From positions 483,288 through 547,287 of the forward strand of contig NZ_SNWW01000001.1 in assembly GCF_004362015.1 (NCBI RefSeq): 64,000 nt of DNA. Reading direction: 5' to 3'. The DNA comes from Flavobacterium chryseum. Its GTDB lineage: Bacteria > Bacteroidota > Bacteroidia > Flavobacteriales > Flavobacteriaceae. The notes below the pieces were generated by a model, which did not search any database, was not told the DNA's origin, and saw nothing but the letters and a program-made list of their open reading frames with translations. The position numbers and the translations under genes were made by a program. Each line of letters begins with the position of its first letter. The first letter of the stretch is position 1. Positions 24,420-32,562 of this stretch are shown in pieces.

Positions 24420-26810
24420 TTATTCTGGTTTAACAACTGGTATTAAAGTGTCTTTTGCAACGACAACGCTATCTTTTATTGGTGCAGTTTCAATAGGAGC
24501 CAAAGGCGCAGTATATCTTTTTATTTTTTGCTGAATTAAAACGGCATCGTTCAAAACAAAAGGTGTTGGCATCATCCAGTCGCTTCTTGGTTTAATCTGG
24601 AATAGGGGATTGGTCATTAAATCGAATGAACTTTCAATCAAATCCATATCAAAAACAGAAGATTTGTTGATGTAAAAGTCTAAAACCAACGGTTCATTGC
24701 CCACAACATAATAACATAATATTTTTATGTCGTCTCGTTCTAAACGATTTCCTTTTGCTCCTGAAGTCGAAACACCATTTGCTTTGAAGTTGTAAAACGT
24801 CATTTTTGGATTTGCAAAAATATCGTAACGGTTTACTTTTCGGTTTGGCGTAATTCTTATTTTTAGATATCTGTTATTTCCAATAACACTGTCTTTTATG
24901 AATTCAATTGTCGGTTTTGGCACCGCAACTTTAGGCGCAATGGCGCTATAGGTAAAAGTTGAATTGTACTTGCTGGCAATAGGAAGACTATTTAAGCCAA
25001 CGGCTTTTTGATTAGTGTTTCCGAGATAAGTTTTCGTCCAGTCATCTAAGTTAGTGTCATAAGTAGTCCAGACTGCCGAATCGTTATCTGCATTATAAAC
25101 GTATAATAAACTGTTTGATTTTGCTTCTCCACGCTGATAACCAGAATGATAACCGGCATATACAAAAAAGCCAATCGAAATAATAAAGAAGAAAATGGTC
25201 CATGCGCTTTTTCTAATAAACGAACCAAATAACGGGAGCAATAATCCAAAAAGTAAAACAGTAAGGACCGCACTTCCGTAAAGTATTTTTAAACCTAATC
25301 CAACAGGAAACATTACTATAAAAGGCGCAACAATTGCCAATGCAGGAATACTGAATAGCAGATTTAAGCCTAAACTATAATGTTGCGTAATGACGAAGAT
25401 TCCGAACAATAGAATTCCGAAATAAACCGGAATAATTAAGAAACCGGCGCCAGTTAAACTATTCGCTAAAAAGGCATTAATAACAATCCAAAGTAGCAAA
25501 GGCGCTACAAAATGATTCATTGTAATTTTTCCTTCAGAAAAATGATGGTAAAAAGCAAAACAAATTGCAATACTTAACGTAACAAAAGCACCAATATAAG
25601 CATGGCCATTATACGTAAATCCGTTGAGTAAATCATTGTATTGCGGATAAGCTTCTAAAAGAATTTTCCATCCTAAAAATGTAACTAATCCGGCAATAAG
25701 TAAAGATCCTAAAAGCGGAACAAATCCTCTGAATATTTCTCTAAAAGTGATAACACGTTTTGCTTTTCCAATAAAAATAAAAAGAATTAACAATCCTAAA
25801 GCAATAACAGTCATTGGAAAAACCCACGCAAAAGGATAATTAATAAATCCGAAAGGAACGCTAAAGTAAACGTTGTCCTGAGTAGTTTGAGTAGAGTTTA
25901 GATCAATATTAGAAAAATATTTTAATAAAGGCATCAAATAAGCGCCTTGATGGGTGAGTGTAGTTTTGTTTAAATGCTGAATATCGTCTTGCTGCGTGTG
26001 ATAATTGTAATGACCGTCGATAAAAGCGAAATTGAATCCCTGAATGTTGCCTTGTTCTCTAAACACGGTTAAATCAGTATCATTAGGTAACATTTTGTAA
26101 ATACTGTACATCAGCGAATTCGAAACCGGATATTTTGCTTTTGCATTAGAGAATTCTTTTACAAGAGCTTCATTTCCTTTATTGGTTTCCATCAACATAT
26201 AACTAGGACCTGAAGAACCTCTGGCTTCAAAATTTAAAACCAAACCTACGTCTTTTGCCCACGGATGCTGATTCACGAAAAGGGCTGCTCCGTTTAATCC
26301 TAATTCTTCAGCATCTGAGAAAAGAATTATAATGTCGTTTTTGTGAGATTCTTTAGCATATAAAAAAGCACGAATGCCTTCCAGAATAGTAGCAACTCCG
26401 GATGCGTCGTCGCTGGCGCCTTTAGAAAAAGAATGCGGGGCGCTATCGTAATGCGAAAGCAGTAATAGTGCTTTTGAATTGTTGGTTCCTTTTATTCGGG
26501 CCAGAATATTTTTAGATTTTACTAAAAGGCCTTTGTCGTTTAGTGTAAAACCTTCCTGAATCGAAGTTTCTAAACCAATCCGGTTCAGTTCAAGTTTCAG
26601 ATAATTGGCTACTAACTCATGATTGGTTGAGCCAACATAATGGGGTTTCTGGGAAATGATCGCAACTTGATTGAGGGCTCTTTCAGTTGAGAATTCCGCC
26701 AGGGCTTCTTCGTTTTTTGAAACCCATTGAGGCATCATTGTGGCATATATAATGCCCAAAATTGCCAAAATGCATAAAAACGCAAGAATGGAAGTAGGAT
26801 TTTTTTTCAT
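24420..26810 (-). CDS. M28 family metallopeptidase with C-terminal membrane domain
   Basis: A 796-residue protein with a membrane anchor (about 8-27), an M28 aminopeptidase domain and about eight further membrane segments (roughly 345-600), then a soluble tail. Zinc ligands and catalytic residues are visible: H120 and D122 (LLSHYDSAP), D134 (GASDDASG), E168-E169 (SDAEELG) and the late YHTQQDD. The architecture recalls the eukaryotic ERMP1/Fxna peptidases. The active domain probably faces the periplasm. It begins 10 bases after the zinc-ribbon gene and is the last gene of that operon. Confidence 0.9.
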   Translation of the reverse strand: MKKNPTSILAFLCILAILGIIYATMMPQWVSKNEEALAEFSTERALNQVAIISQKPHYVGSTNHELVANYLKLELNRIGLETSIQEGFTLNDKGLLVKSKNILARIKGTNNSKALLLLSHYDSAPHSFSKGASDDASGVATILEGIRAFLYAKESHKNDIIILFSDAEELGLNGAALFVNQHPWAKDVGLVLNFEARGSSGPSYMLMETNKGNEALVKEFSNAKAKYPVSNSLMYSIYKMLPNDTDLTVFREQGNIQGFNFAFIDGHYNYHTQQDDIQHLNKTTLTHQGAYLMPLLKYFSNIDLNSTQTTQDNVYFSVPFGFINYPFAWVFPMTVIALGLLILFIFIGKAKRVITFREIFRGFVPLLGSLLIAGLVTFLGWKILLEAYPQYNDLLNGFTYNGHAYIGAFVTLSIAICFAFYHHFSEGKITMNHFVAPLLLWIVINAFLANSLTGAGFLIIPVYFGILLFGIFVITQHYSLGLNLLFSIPALAIVAPFIVMFPVGLGLKILYGSAVLTVLLFGLLLPLFGSFIRKSAWTIFFFIISIGFFVYAGYHSGYQRGEAKSNSLLYVYNADNDSAVWTTYDTNLDDWTKTYLGNTNQKAVGLNSLPIASKYNSTFTYSAIAPKVAVPKPTIEFIKDSVIGNNRYLKIRITPNRKVNRYDIFANPKMTFYNFKANGVSTSGAKGNRLERDDIKILCYYVVGNEPLVLDFYINKSSVFDMDLIESSFDLMTNPLFQIKPRSDWMMPTPFVLNDAVLIQQKIKRYTAPLAPIETAPIKDSVVVAKDTLIPVVKPE

Positions 26811-26820
26811 ATGATATTTA

Positions 26821-27168
26821 CTAAATTTCTTTTTTTACGAGCATAAAATAATCATTGTCCAGCGAGCGATATCCCTGGTCGTACAAGAAATAGTAGGTAT
26901 TTCCTGTTTTGGTCTGCAAAATATTGGTAAAAAAATCAAAATCAAAACCCTTATTTACCATTTTATCCCTCGTTGCCTTTGACTTTCCCTCTGTGTTTAA
27001 TTCAGACAAAATACGGTAATTTTTTCGTAATTTGTTGTTTACATTTCGCATGAAATTAGTACTGTCCTTATTTATCTTGTTGTTATAGGCATTGCGACAG
27101 CTGTCTGAACAAAACTTTTTATCTTCTCGACCTACAATTTTTTCAGCGCATTCGAGACATGTTTTCAT
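26821..27168 (-). CDS. Small zinc-ribbon protein of unknown function
   Basis: A 115-residue protein with an N-terminal CxxC...CxxxC zinc finger (CLECAEKIVGREDKKFCSDSC) of the kind found in DUF2116-like proteins, followed by a basic helical region and a short C-terminal domain (YYFLYDQGYRSLDNDYFMLV). Its start overlaps the end of the GNAT-nitrilase gene by four bases (ATGA), so it is translationally coupled. Function unknown; likely nucleic-acid or protein binding. Confidence 0.78.
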   Translation of the reverse strand: MKTCLECAEKIVGREDKKFCSDSCRNAYNNKINKDSTNFMRNVNNKLRKNYRILSELNTEGKSKATRDKMVNKGFDFDFFTNILQTKTGNTYYFLYDQGYRSLDNDYFMLVKKEI

Positions 27169-28694
27169 GTATTGAGCTTTTTAATTTCATATAAATCAGT
27201 TCTTCTGTCTTTTAAAATTCGAACACTTCCATGTTCGTGCAGCTGTTTTAGTAAATTCAAATCGACATCGACAATCAGCGTCATTTCTGTATTTGGAGTT
27301 GCTTCGGCTTTTATACCATTGCTCGGAAAAGCAAAATCTGAAGGCGTAAACACAGAAGCCTGCGCATACTGAATATCCATATTATTCACTTTTGGTAAAT
27401 TTCCAACGCAGCCTGCAATGGCAACATAACATTCGTTTTCTATCGCACGTGCCTGCGAACAGTGTTTTACACGGGTATACGCATTTTGAGTATCTGTTAA
27501 AAACGGAACAAATAAGATATTCATTCCTTCGTTGGCCAGAATTCTTGAAAGCTCCGGAAACTCAACATCATAACAAATCAGGATTCCGATTTTACCACAA
27601 TCAGTATCAAAGGTTTTAAATTCAGAACCGCCTTTCATTCCCCAATGCTGTACTTCATTTGGTGTTACGTGAATTTTGGTATACATTTCTGAAGTTCCAT
27701 CCCTTTTACACAAAAATCCAACATTATACAAATTACCGTTGTCTATATAAGGCATACTTCCGGTAATAATATTGATATTATACGAAATAGCTAATTCCTG
27801 AAAGCGTTTTCTGATTGGGTCAGAATAGCGGGCAAGTTCACGAATCGCTTCAGCTTCAGATAAATGATTATAATCGGCCATTAAAGGCGCAATGAAAAGT
27901 TCAGGAAACAGAGCAAAATCAGCTCCATAACCGGAAACAACATCAATAAAAAACTCTGATTGCTCGAAAAACTCTTCTACATTATTCAATTGACGCATTT
28001 GCCATTGAATTAATCCCAGACGAATAACGCTTTTTTCAAGATTGATAAGTTTTGGACTTTCATCATAATAAACATTATTCCATTCTAATAAAACGGCAAA
28101 TTCTTTAGATTCCTCATCGCCTTCAAGATAATTTTTGATGATTCGCAGAACGTGAAAATCATTGCTTAACTGAAACGAAAGTACGGGATCGTGCAATTCT
28201 TTATGTTTTACTTTGTCGATATACACTCTTGGCGTCATCTTTTTTGAATGTTGAGAATAATTCGGAATTCTTCCTGCAAAAACAATGGCTTTTAAGTTTA
28301 ATTGTTCACAAAGTTCTTTTCGGGCATCATATAAACGTCGGCCTAAACGCAAACCGCGATAGTGCGGGTGGATAAAAACGTCTATACCGTACAAAATTTC
28401 CCCATCTGGATTGTGGGTTGAAAAAGTATAATCGCCGATGATTTGTCTGTAATTATGTCTTTTGTCTACTAGTTTTTCATCAAGAATTAATGACAGTGCA
28501 GATCCTACAACGATGCCATCGACTAATATAACTAATTGACCTTCAGGAAATATAGAAAGTAGTTTTTTAATATCGTTAGATCTCCAGTAAGAATTGGCCA
28601 TTTCAGGATAAGACTCAACCATTGAGTTTTTCAATTGTTGATAGTCGTCAAATTCTAGATTTCGCAATTCGACTTTATTGATTTTTGTTTGCAT
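27165..28694 (-). CDS. GNAT acetyltransferase fused to carbon-nitrogen hydrolase (nitrilase superfamily)
   Basis: A 509-residue two-domain protein. Residues 1-200 form a GNAT domain with the acetyl-CoA loop RGLRLG (113-118). Residues about 225-505 are a nitrilase-superfamily amidohydrolase with the catalytic triad Glu265 (LFPELF), Lys340 (YTKIHVTP) and Cys374 (LICYDVEFPE). Such fusions recur in Bacteroidota and elsewhere; the substrate is unknown, perhaps an acylated amide or amine. It is the first gene of an operon with the zinc-ribbon protein and the M28 peptidase. Confidence 0.92.
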   Translation of the reverse strand: MQTKINKVELRNLEFDDYQQLKNSMVESYPEMANSYWRSNDIKKLLSIFPEGQLVILVDGIVVGSALSLILDEKLVDKRHNYRQIIGDYTFSTHNPDGEILYGIDVFIHPHYRGLRLGRRLYDARKELCEQLNLKAIVFAGRIPNYSQHSKKMTPRVYIDKVKHKELHDPVLSFQLSNDFHVLRIIKNYLEGDEESKEFAVLLEWNNVYYDESPKLINLEKSVIRLGLIQWQMRQLNNVEEFFEQSEFFIDVVSGYGADFALFPELFIAPLMADYNHLSEAEAIRELARYSDPIRKRFQELAISYNINIITGSMPYIDNGNLYNVGFLCKRDGTSEMYTKIHVTPNEVQHWGMKGGSEFKTFDTDCGKIGILICYDVEFPELSRILANEGMNILFVPFLTDTQNAYTRVKHCSQARAIENECYVAIAGCVGNLPKVNNMDIQYAQASVFTPSDFAFPSNGIKAEATPNTEMTLIVDVDLNLLKQLHEHGSVRILKDRRTDLYEIKKLNT

Positions 28695-28711
28695 TTAATT
28701 AAGATTTCTGT

Positions 28712-28719
28712 TAAATATA
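28712..28719 (-). promoter_or_regulatory. Likely promoter of the GNAT-nitrilase operon (TATATTTA)
   Basis: On the minus strand TATATTTA, one base off TAnnTTTG, has a TTTG about 19 bases upstream and lies 17 bases before the ATG at 28694. Confidence 0.4.
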
Positions 28720-28870
28720 CAAAAAAAATTTCCATTTACAAACGGTTACAAATAGTTACAACCGAAAGTAAATACTTCGTAACCGATTAATTTTAGTGAT
28801 GTCCCACATCTTTGCACCGTTGAATTTGATAAACGAATTCAGTTATATAAACATTAAAATACTATACGCC

Positions 28871-29203
28871 ATGAATGCAATGAAAAACAGAGTATAATTA
28901 ATTGGTAACGTTGGAAACGATCCGGAAATTAAAACATTAGAAAACGGAAAAAAACTCGCACATTTAACGATTGCAACAAACGACAGTTATAAAAATGACA
29001 AAGGCGAAAAAGTACAACAAACGGAATGGCACCGAGTTACTGCCTGGGGAAAAACAGCTGAAATTATCGAGAAATTTGTGGCAAAAGGAAAAGAAGTTGC
29101 CATTGAAGGAAAGTTAACACACAGAAGTTACGATGACAAAAACGGTGAAAAAAGATATGTAACAGAAGTTGTTGTAAATGAAATTTTACTTTTGAGTAAA
29201 TAG
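28871..29203 (+). pseudogene. ssb: Single-stranded DNA-binding protein gene with a premature stop at codon 9
   Basis: The 111-codon frame encodes a near-complete short SSB (OB fold: LIGNVGNDPEIKTLENG, WHRVTAWGKTAEI, VAIEGKLTHRSY, ending in LLLSK), but codon 9, at 28895-28897, is TAA. SSBs have RVQLIGN here, so CAA to TAA (one C-to-T change) explains it. No Met, GTG or TTG start lies soon after the stop, so simple re-initiation is unlikely. It lacks the acidic DDDIPF-type tail of housekeeping SSBs, so it is probably an accessory paralogue. The rest of the frame is undamaged, so the lesion is recent or is a sequence error. Confidence 0.85.
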
Positions 29204-29214
29204 TTTGTGATATT

Positions 29215-29266
29215 TAAATCCGAGAGGTTTTATCCCGAAGCCTCGGGATAAAACCTCTCGGATTTA
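29215..29266. terminator. Perfect 24-base hairpin between convergent genes (repeat-derived)
   Basis: Arms 29215-29238 and 29243-29266 are exact inverted copies with a four-base loop (AGCC). It has no long T tract. It is built of the words CCGAGAGGTTTTA and its inverse, common in Bacteroidota intergenic DNA, and sits between the stops of ssb and the DUF2461 gene. Confidence 0.7.
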
Positions 29267-29282
29267 ACTTTGCTTAAAACAA

Positions 29283-29975
29283 TTATAAAACAGAAGCGCC
29301 ATTTATATCCGTTGTAAGTACTTCGCTCATATAATCAAAAAAAGGTCTCATGTTTTTGCATGTTTCCAAAGCCTGTTCTAAAAAAAGTGGACTTAAAACT
29401 TCATCATCGGTAAAACGTTTAATGATCAAAAACTGTTTGTAGCGAAGTAAATCAATGGCTTTGTGGTTTGCATCAAAACCTTTTGGTGATGTTTTAAGCT
29501 GTTCGCCTTGTAAAGTGCCGAAAGTATTTACAAAAGATTTCGAATTCAATATTTTTTGAAATGGTTCAGGATCCTGATCAAATTCGCTTCTTATGCGTTT
29601 TAAATCTGCAGCGTTTGGTCCCCAAAAACCTCCGCCGAAAAAGCTGTTTCCTTTTTCCAGATGAAAATAGTAGCCGCCACGTCTTTCTTTTGTTGCTCTG
29701 GTAAAGCTTCCTCCCCAAAAAGTTTTAAAAGGAGTTTTGTCTTTAGAAAAACGAATGTCACGATAAATTCGGTAAACGCTCTTTTTGCCTGAAGTAGTTT
29801 CTAAGACATCCGTTTTGGATAGTTCCTGAAGCAATGCACCTGCAAAAGTTTCAATATGATTTAATTCGGTTAAGTATCTTGGCTTATTTGCATCAAACCA
29901 GGGTTTGTTATTGTTTTCTTTGAGTTGTAGTAAAAAATCAAGACTGGATTTGGGTATAGTAATATTGTTTTCCAT
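29283..29975 (-). CDS. DUF2461 (TIGR02453) family protein
   Basis: A 230-residue member of DUF2461, recognised by the opening FLLQLKENNNKPWFDANKPRY, the central YRIYRDIRFSKDKTPFKT and the GGGFWGPNAADLKRIR segment. Widely conserved in bacteria and in fungi, with no established function. Complete length. It is convergent with the broken ssb and separated from the Cys-rich gene upstream by that gene's terminator. Confidence 0.88.
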   Translation of the reverse strand: MENNITIPKSSLDFLLQLKENNNKPWFDANKPRYLTELNHIETFAGALLQELSKTDVLETTSGKKSVYRIYRDIRFSKDKTPFKTFWGGSFTRATKERRGGYYFHLEKGNSFFGGGFWGPNAADLKRIRSEFDQDPEPFQKILNSKSFVNTFGTLQGEQLKTSPKGFDANHKAIDLLRYKQFLIIKRFTDDEVLSPLFLEQALETCKNMRPFFDYMSEVLTTDINGASVL

Positions 29976-30026
29976 AATTAAAATTTGGTCTTTTTAAAAT
30001 CAGAAGACGGCTGTAATTTAAACTAA

Positions 30027-30053
30027 AAACCCACCAGATTTCTTGGTGGGTTT
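30027..30053 (-). terminator. Terminator of the Cys-rich mini-protein gene
   Basis: Ten-base perfect arms (AAACCCACCA / TGGTGGGTTT), seven-base loop, T run on the minus-strand side. It lies 13 bases beyond the stop at 30066. Confidence 0.8.
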
Positions 30054-30065
30054 GTGTATATTTAT

Positions 30066-30251
30066 TTAAGCAGTTTTTTTTATTAAGTCGAACATAGGAC
30101 AACGGGAGCAACGTTTCTTTTCGCTCTTTTTGAATTTCTCACAGCAAGATGACTTGCAGTTTTCGATCTTCTTAATTTTATCAAGGATAGCTTTGTTCTT
30201 CTTTTTCTTTTTATCCTTTTTCTTGTCCTTGTCTTTCTCTTGCTTGCTCAA
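30066..30251 (-). CDS. Lysine- and cysteine-rich mini-protein (61 aa)
   Basis: A 61-residue protein whose first 30 residues are almost all Lys/Asp/Glu and whose C-terminal half has five cysteines: C32, C36, C37, C48 and C51 (C-x3-CC-x10-C-x2-C, ending CSRCPMFDL). The spacing looks like a metal or Fe-S site. It has its own terminator, so it is probably a real gene. Neighbour of ferritin on the same strand, 80 bases apart, which fits but does not prove a metal link. I have seen similar small proteins in flavobacteria but know no function. Confidence 0.65.
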   Translation of the reverse strand: MSKQEKDKDKKKDKKKKKNKAILDKIKKIENCKSSCCEKFKKSEKKRCSRCPMFDLIKKTA

Positions 30252-30331
30252 TTTTCCTCTGAATTATAAAACAGAGGCAAATATAAAAGAATAAAGTTAT
30301 CTTTAAGTATTCTAAATAAACTTTAACTTTT

Positions 30332-30850
30332 TTATTTTGGATTGATTGCGATTGAGCTTGTAACTGTTAATTGCTGAATATCACGATCAAACAAGTAAAG
30401 CCCGCCTTTGTCATCTCCAATTAAGTTGATTTTATCCAGAATAGATTTAGCGGTTGCTTCTTCTTCGATTTGTTCTGCCACATACCATTGTAAGAAATTG
30501 TGAGTTGCATAATCCTTTTCTTCAAAAGTGATGTGAACCAATTCATTAATAGACTCTGAAACAAAAATTTCATGGCTGTAAAGGGCTTCAAACATTTCTT
30601 TAAAAGTAGAATAGGATGTTTTAGGCGCTTTTAGATCTGTAATTTGAGCGTGACCTCCGCGTTCGTTTATATACTTAACAAGTTTAAGCATATGTGCACG
30701 CTCTTCGTCTGATTGTGTATACATGAATTGAGCTATTCCTTCTAATCCGTGTACTTCAGCCCAACAAGCCATAGAAAGGTAGGTTTGCGAAGATTCTGCC
30801 TCTATGCGAATTTGTTTGTTTAAAGCTGCTTCAATATTTTTCGATAACAT
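30332..30850 (-). CDS. ftnA: Ferritin
   Basis: A 172-residue non-haem ferritin that stores iron in a 24-subunit shell. Ferroxidase residues are in place: E17 (IRIEAESSQTYLSMACWAE), E50 and H53 (DEERAHML), E94 region (YSHEIFVSESINELV) and the helix with QWYVAEQIEEE. Complete at the usual length. A near -7 box, TAACTTTA (30867-30874 on minus), lies 16 bases upstream of the ATG. Confidence 0.96.
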   Translation of the reverse strand: MLSKNIEAALNKQIRIEAESSQTYLSMACWAEVHGLEGIAQFMYTQSDEERAHMLKLVKYINERGGHAQITDLKAPKTSYSTFKEMFEALYSHEIFVSESINELVHITFEEKDYATHNFLQWYVAEQIEEEATAKSILDKINLIGDDKGGLYLFDRDIQQLTVTSSIAINPK

Positions 30851-30942
30851 AAGTGTGTCTTTTTTGTAAAGTTAAAAAAAATAATCCAATCCGTTTTTTT
30901 CAAAATGTGAAACTTAGGCATTTGGATTAATTCTCAATAAAC

Positions 30943-32394
30943 TTAAGACTTTTCAAAACGAAAAGGTTTCGAGAATTGTGCTTTATTCATAATCGGATTT
31001 CCGTTGCCTTCTCTTATAAAACCATCTGTAAATTTACGCATGATAAATTGTTTAGAAACCAAATCATAATAACCTAAAATAGAATAATCTTTTAGCTTAA
31101 GAATGTTTTCAAGCGACACATTTTTAGTAATACTCAGGAAATAGAAAATGTTATCGATAGCTAAAGGTTCTGATTGCTGGTTTACAAATTCAAGATCAGG
31201 ATTCAAAACAGCATCAAAAGAAACAGTTTTGGTTCGCGTATATTGTGATTGCCCGTTGCCATCATTAAAGAAATCATTTTGCCCATAATCGATACTAAAG
31301 GCTACATATTCTACATATCCACCAAACGTGATAAAATTATTTTTCTTGTTTTTTAAAACAGAAACGCCCACACTTAAGTCTGATAAATGACTCAGAAATT
31401 TGGAAGTGGTTTTTAATTCCTGAGGTTTATTATTGCTTGTTTGAAGAAAGAAAGGAGAATTTTTAAATCGTATTGTGTCGTTTTTTGAAAAAGAAATACT
31501 TTTTAATGTTTTTCCGGAATCAAAATCTTTTAAATCAAATAAGAATTCGTCTTTGTTGGCCTTTACCTGAAACAATTGATTTTCGCTGTAAAAGGAATTC
31601 GAATTTTGAGAAGCTTTTTTAGAAACAGGCTGATTAAAGTTTTTCTCCGTAACAACAAGAGTTTCCATATTAAGATCAAAAACCTGTGTTTTTTTTGCGC
31701 TATAATCCAATGTCAGAATAATACGGTCTTCCAATACATACATCTTGTTGATGCTGGTGGTTTTGTCTAAAGGATTAAAATCATTTGACTCCATTTTATG
31801 AATGGGATAATATTTAATAAGTGTACTCAATGTAAAGTTTTGACCCTTTTCATTTTGAAAGTTGAAGCCTGAAAAATCGAACATTTTTATTTCACAATTT
31901 CCATTTTTGAATTCATAAAGAAGAAGATGCTGTTCTCTTTTTTCTTTTGCAAGAACATAAAAGCTATTGTTTTTTTGAAATGTGCTTATAATGTAATCAT
32001 CGTTTTGAGGAAAATCAAAATTTAATGTTTTAGAGTTCTTAGTGTCCAGATAATATTTGATGATTTTTATGTTTTTTAAATTATCTGAACCCCAGTAAAG
32101 TGTCGGATTTCCATCTTCACTAAGACTGTGTCCCATTAAAGTTCTATTTTCAGCAATTCGTATCGAGTCAGTAAATTGATTTGTCAGGAAAAGCGATTTA
32201 TTATACTTTAAGATAGTAATGTTTTTATCGTCTGTGGCAAAAGCATATACATCATGCGTTTTTACATCTTCAACATTTAAAATTTGACCGTTTTCTAATG
32301 GGTTATTTAGGTTTAACGGAAAAGAGTTTAGTATTGTCTGACCAAACAATATTGATTTTGAGAATATAAGAAAAAAGAGGAGTAAATTTTTCAT
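30943..32394 (-). CDS. Secreted protein of unknown function (beta-rich)
   Basis: A 483-residue exported protein: signal peptide 1-19 (ending SILFGQ), then a chain of beta-strand segments with Asp/Asn-rich turns that could form a beta-propeller (ATDDKNITILKYN, EDRIILTLDYS, NNFITFGGYVEYVAF). No lipobox and no T9SS sorting tail, so it may stay in the periplasm or outer membrane. No family recognised. It lies 92 bases upstream of ferritin on the same strand with no clear terminator between. Confidence 0.7.
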   Translation of the reverse strand: MKNLLLFFLIFSKSILFGQTILNSFPLNLNNPLENGQILNVEDVKTHDVYAFATDDKNITILKYNKSLFLTNQFTDSIRIAENRTLMGHSLSEDGNPTLYWGSDNLKNIKIIKYYLDTKNSKTLNFDFPQNDDYIISTFQKNNSFYVLAKEKREQHLLLYEFKNGNCEIKMFDFSGFNFQNEKGQNFTLSTLIKYYPIHKMESNDFNPLDKTTSINKMYVLEDRIILTLDYSAKKTQVFDLNMETLVVTEKNFNQPVSKKASQNSNSFYSENQLFQVKANKDEFLFDLKDFDSGKTLKSISFSKNDTIRFKNSPFFLQTSNNKPQELKTTSKFLSHLSDLSVGVSVLKNKKNNFITFGGYVEYVAFSIDYGQNDFFNDGNGQSQYTRTKTVSFDAVLNPDLEFVNQQSEPLAIDNIFYFLSITKNVSLENILKLKDYSILGYYDLVSKQFIMRKFTDGFIREGNGNPIMNKAQFSKPFRFEKS

Positions 32395-32511
32395 GACTTT
32401 TTAGGCGCAAATATTATTCCAAATTTAATTAAATAAAATGTAAGTAAGAGCCTTGGAAGTTTTTATACCGCAATTCAAACATTTGATTTCTTAATAAAAG
32501 GCATAAAAAAA

Positions 32512-32536
32512 GCCCCGAAGAAATTTTCTTCGGGGC
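32512..32536 (-). terminator. Terminator of the OmpA-family gene
   Basis: Eleven-base GC-rich arms (GCCCCGAAGAA and its inverse) with a three-base loop; on the minus strand a run of seven T follows. It lies 26 bases past the stop at 32563. Confidence 0.88.
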
Positions 32537-32562
32537 CTGATTATTCTATTATTGAATACTAA

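Noticed and set aside
28895..28897. TAA read as glutamine (recoded genetic code) in ssb
   Set aside because: TAA ends most genes in the window, so a general reassignment is impossible.
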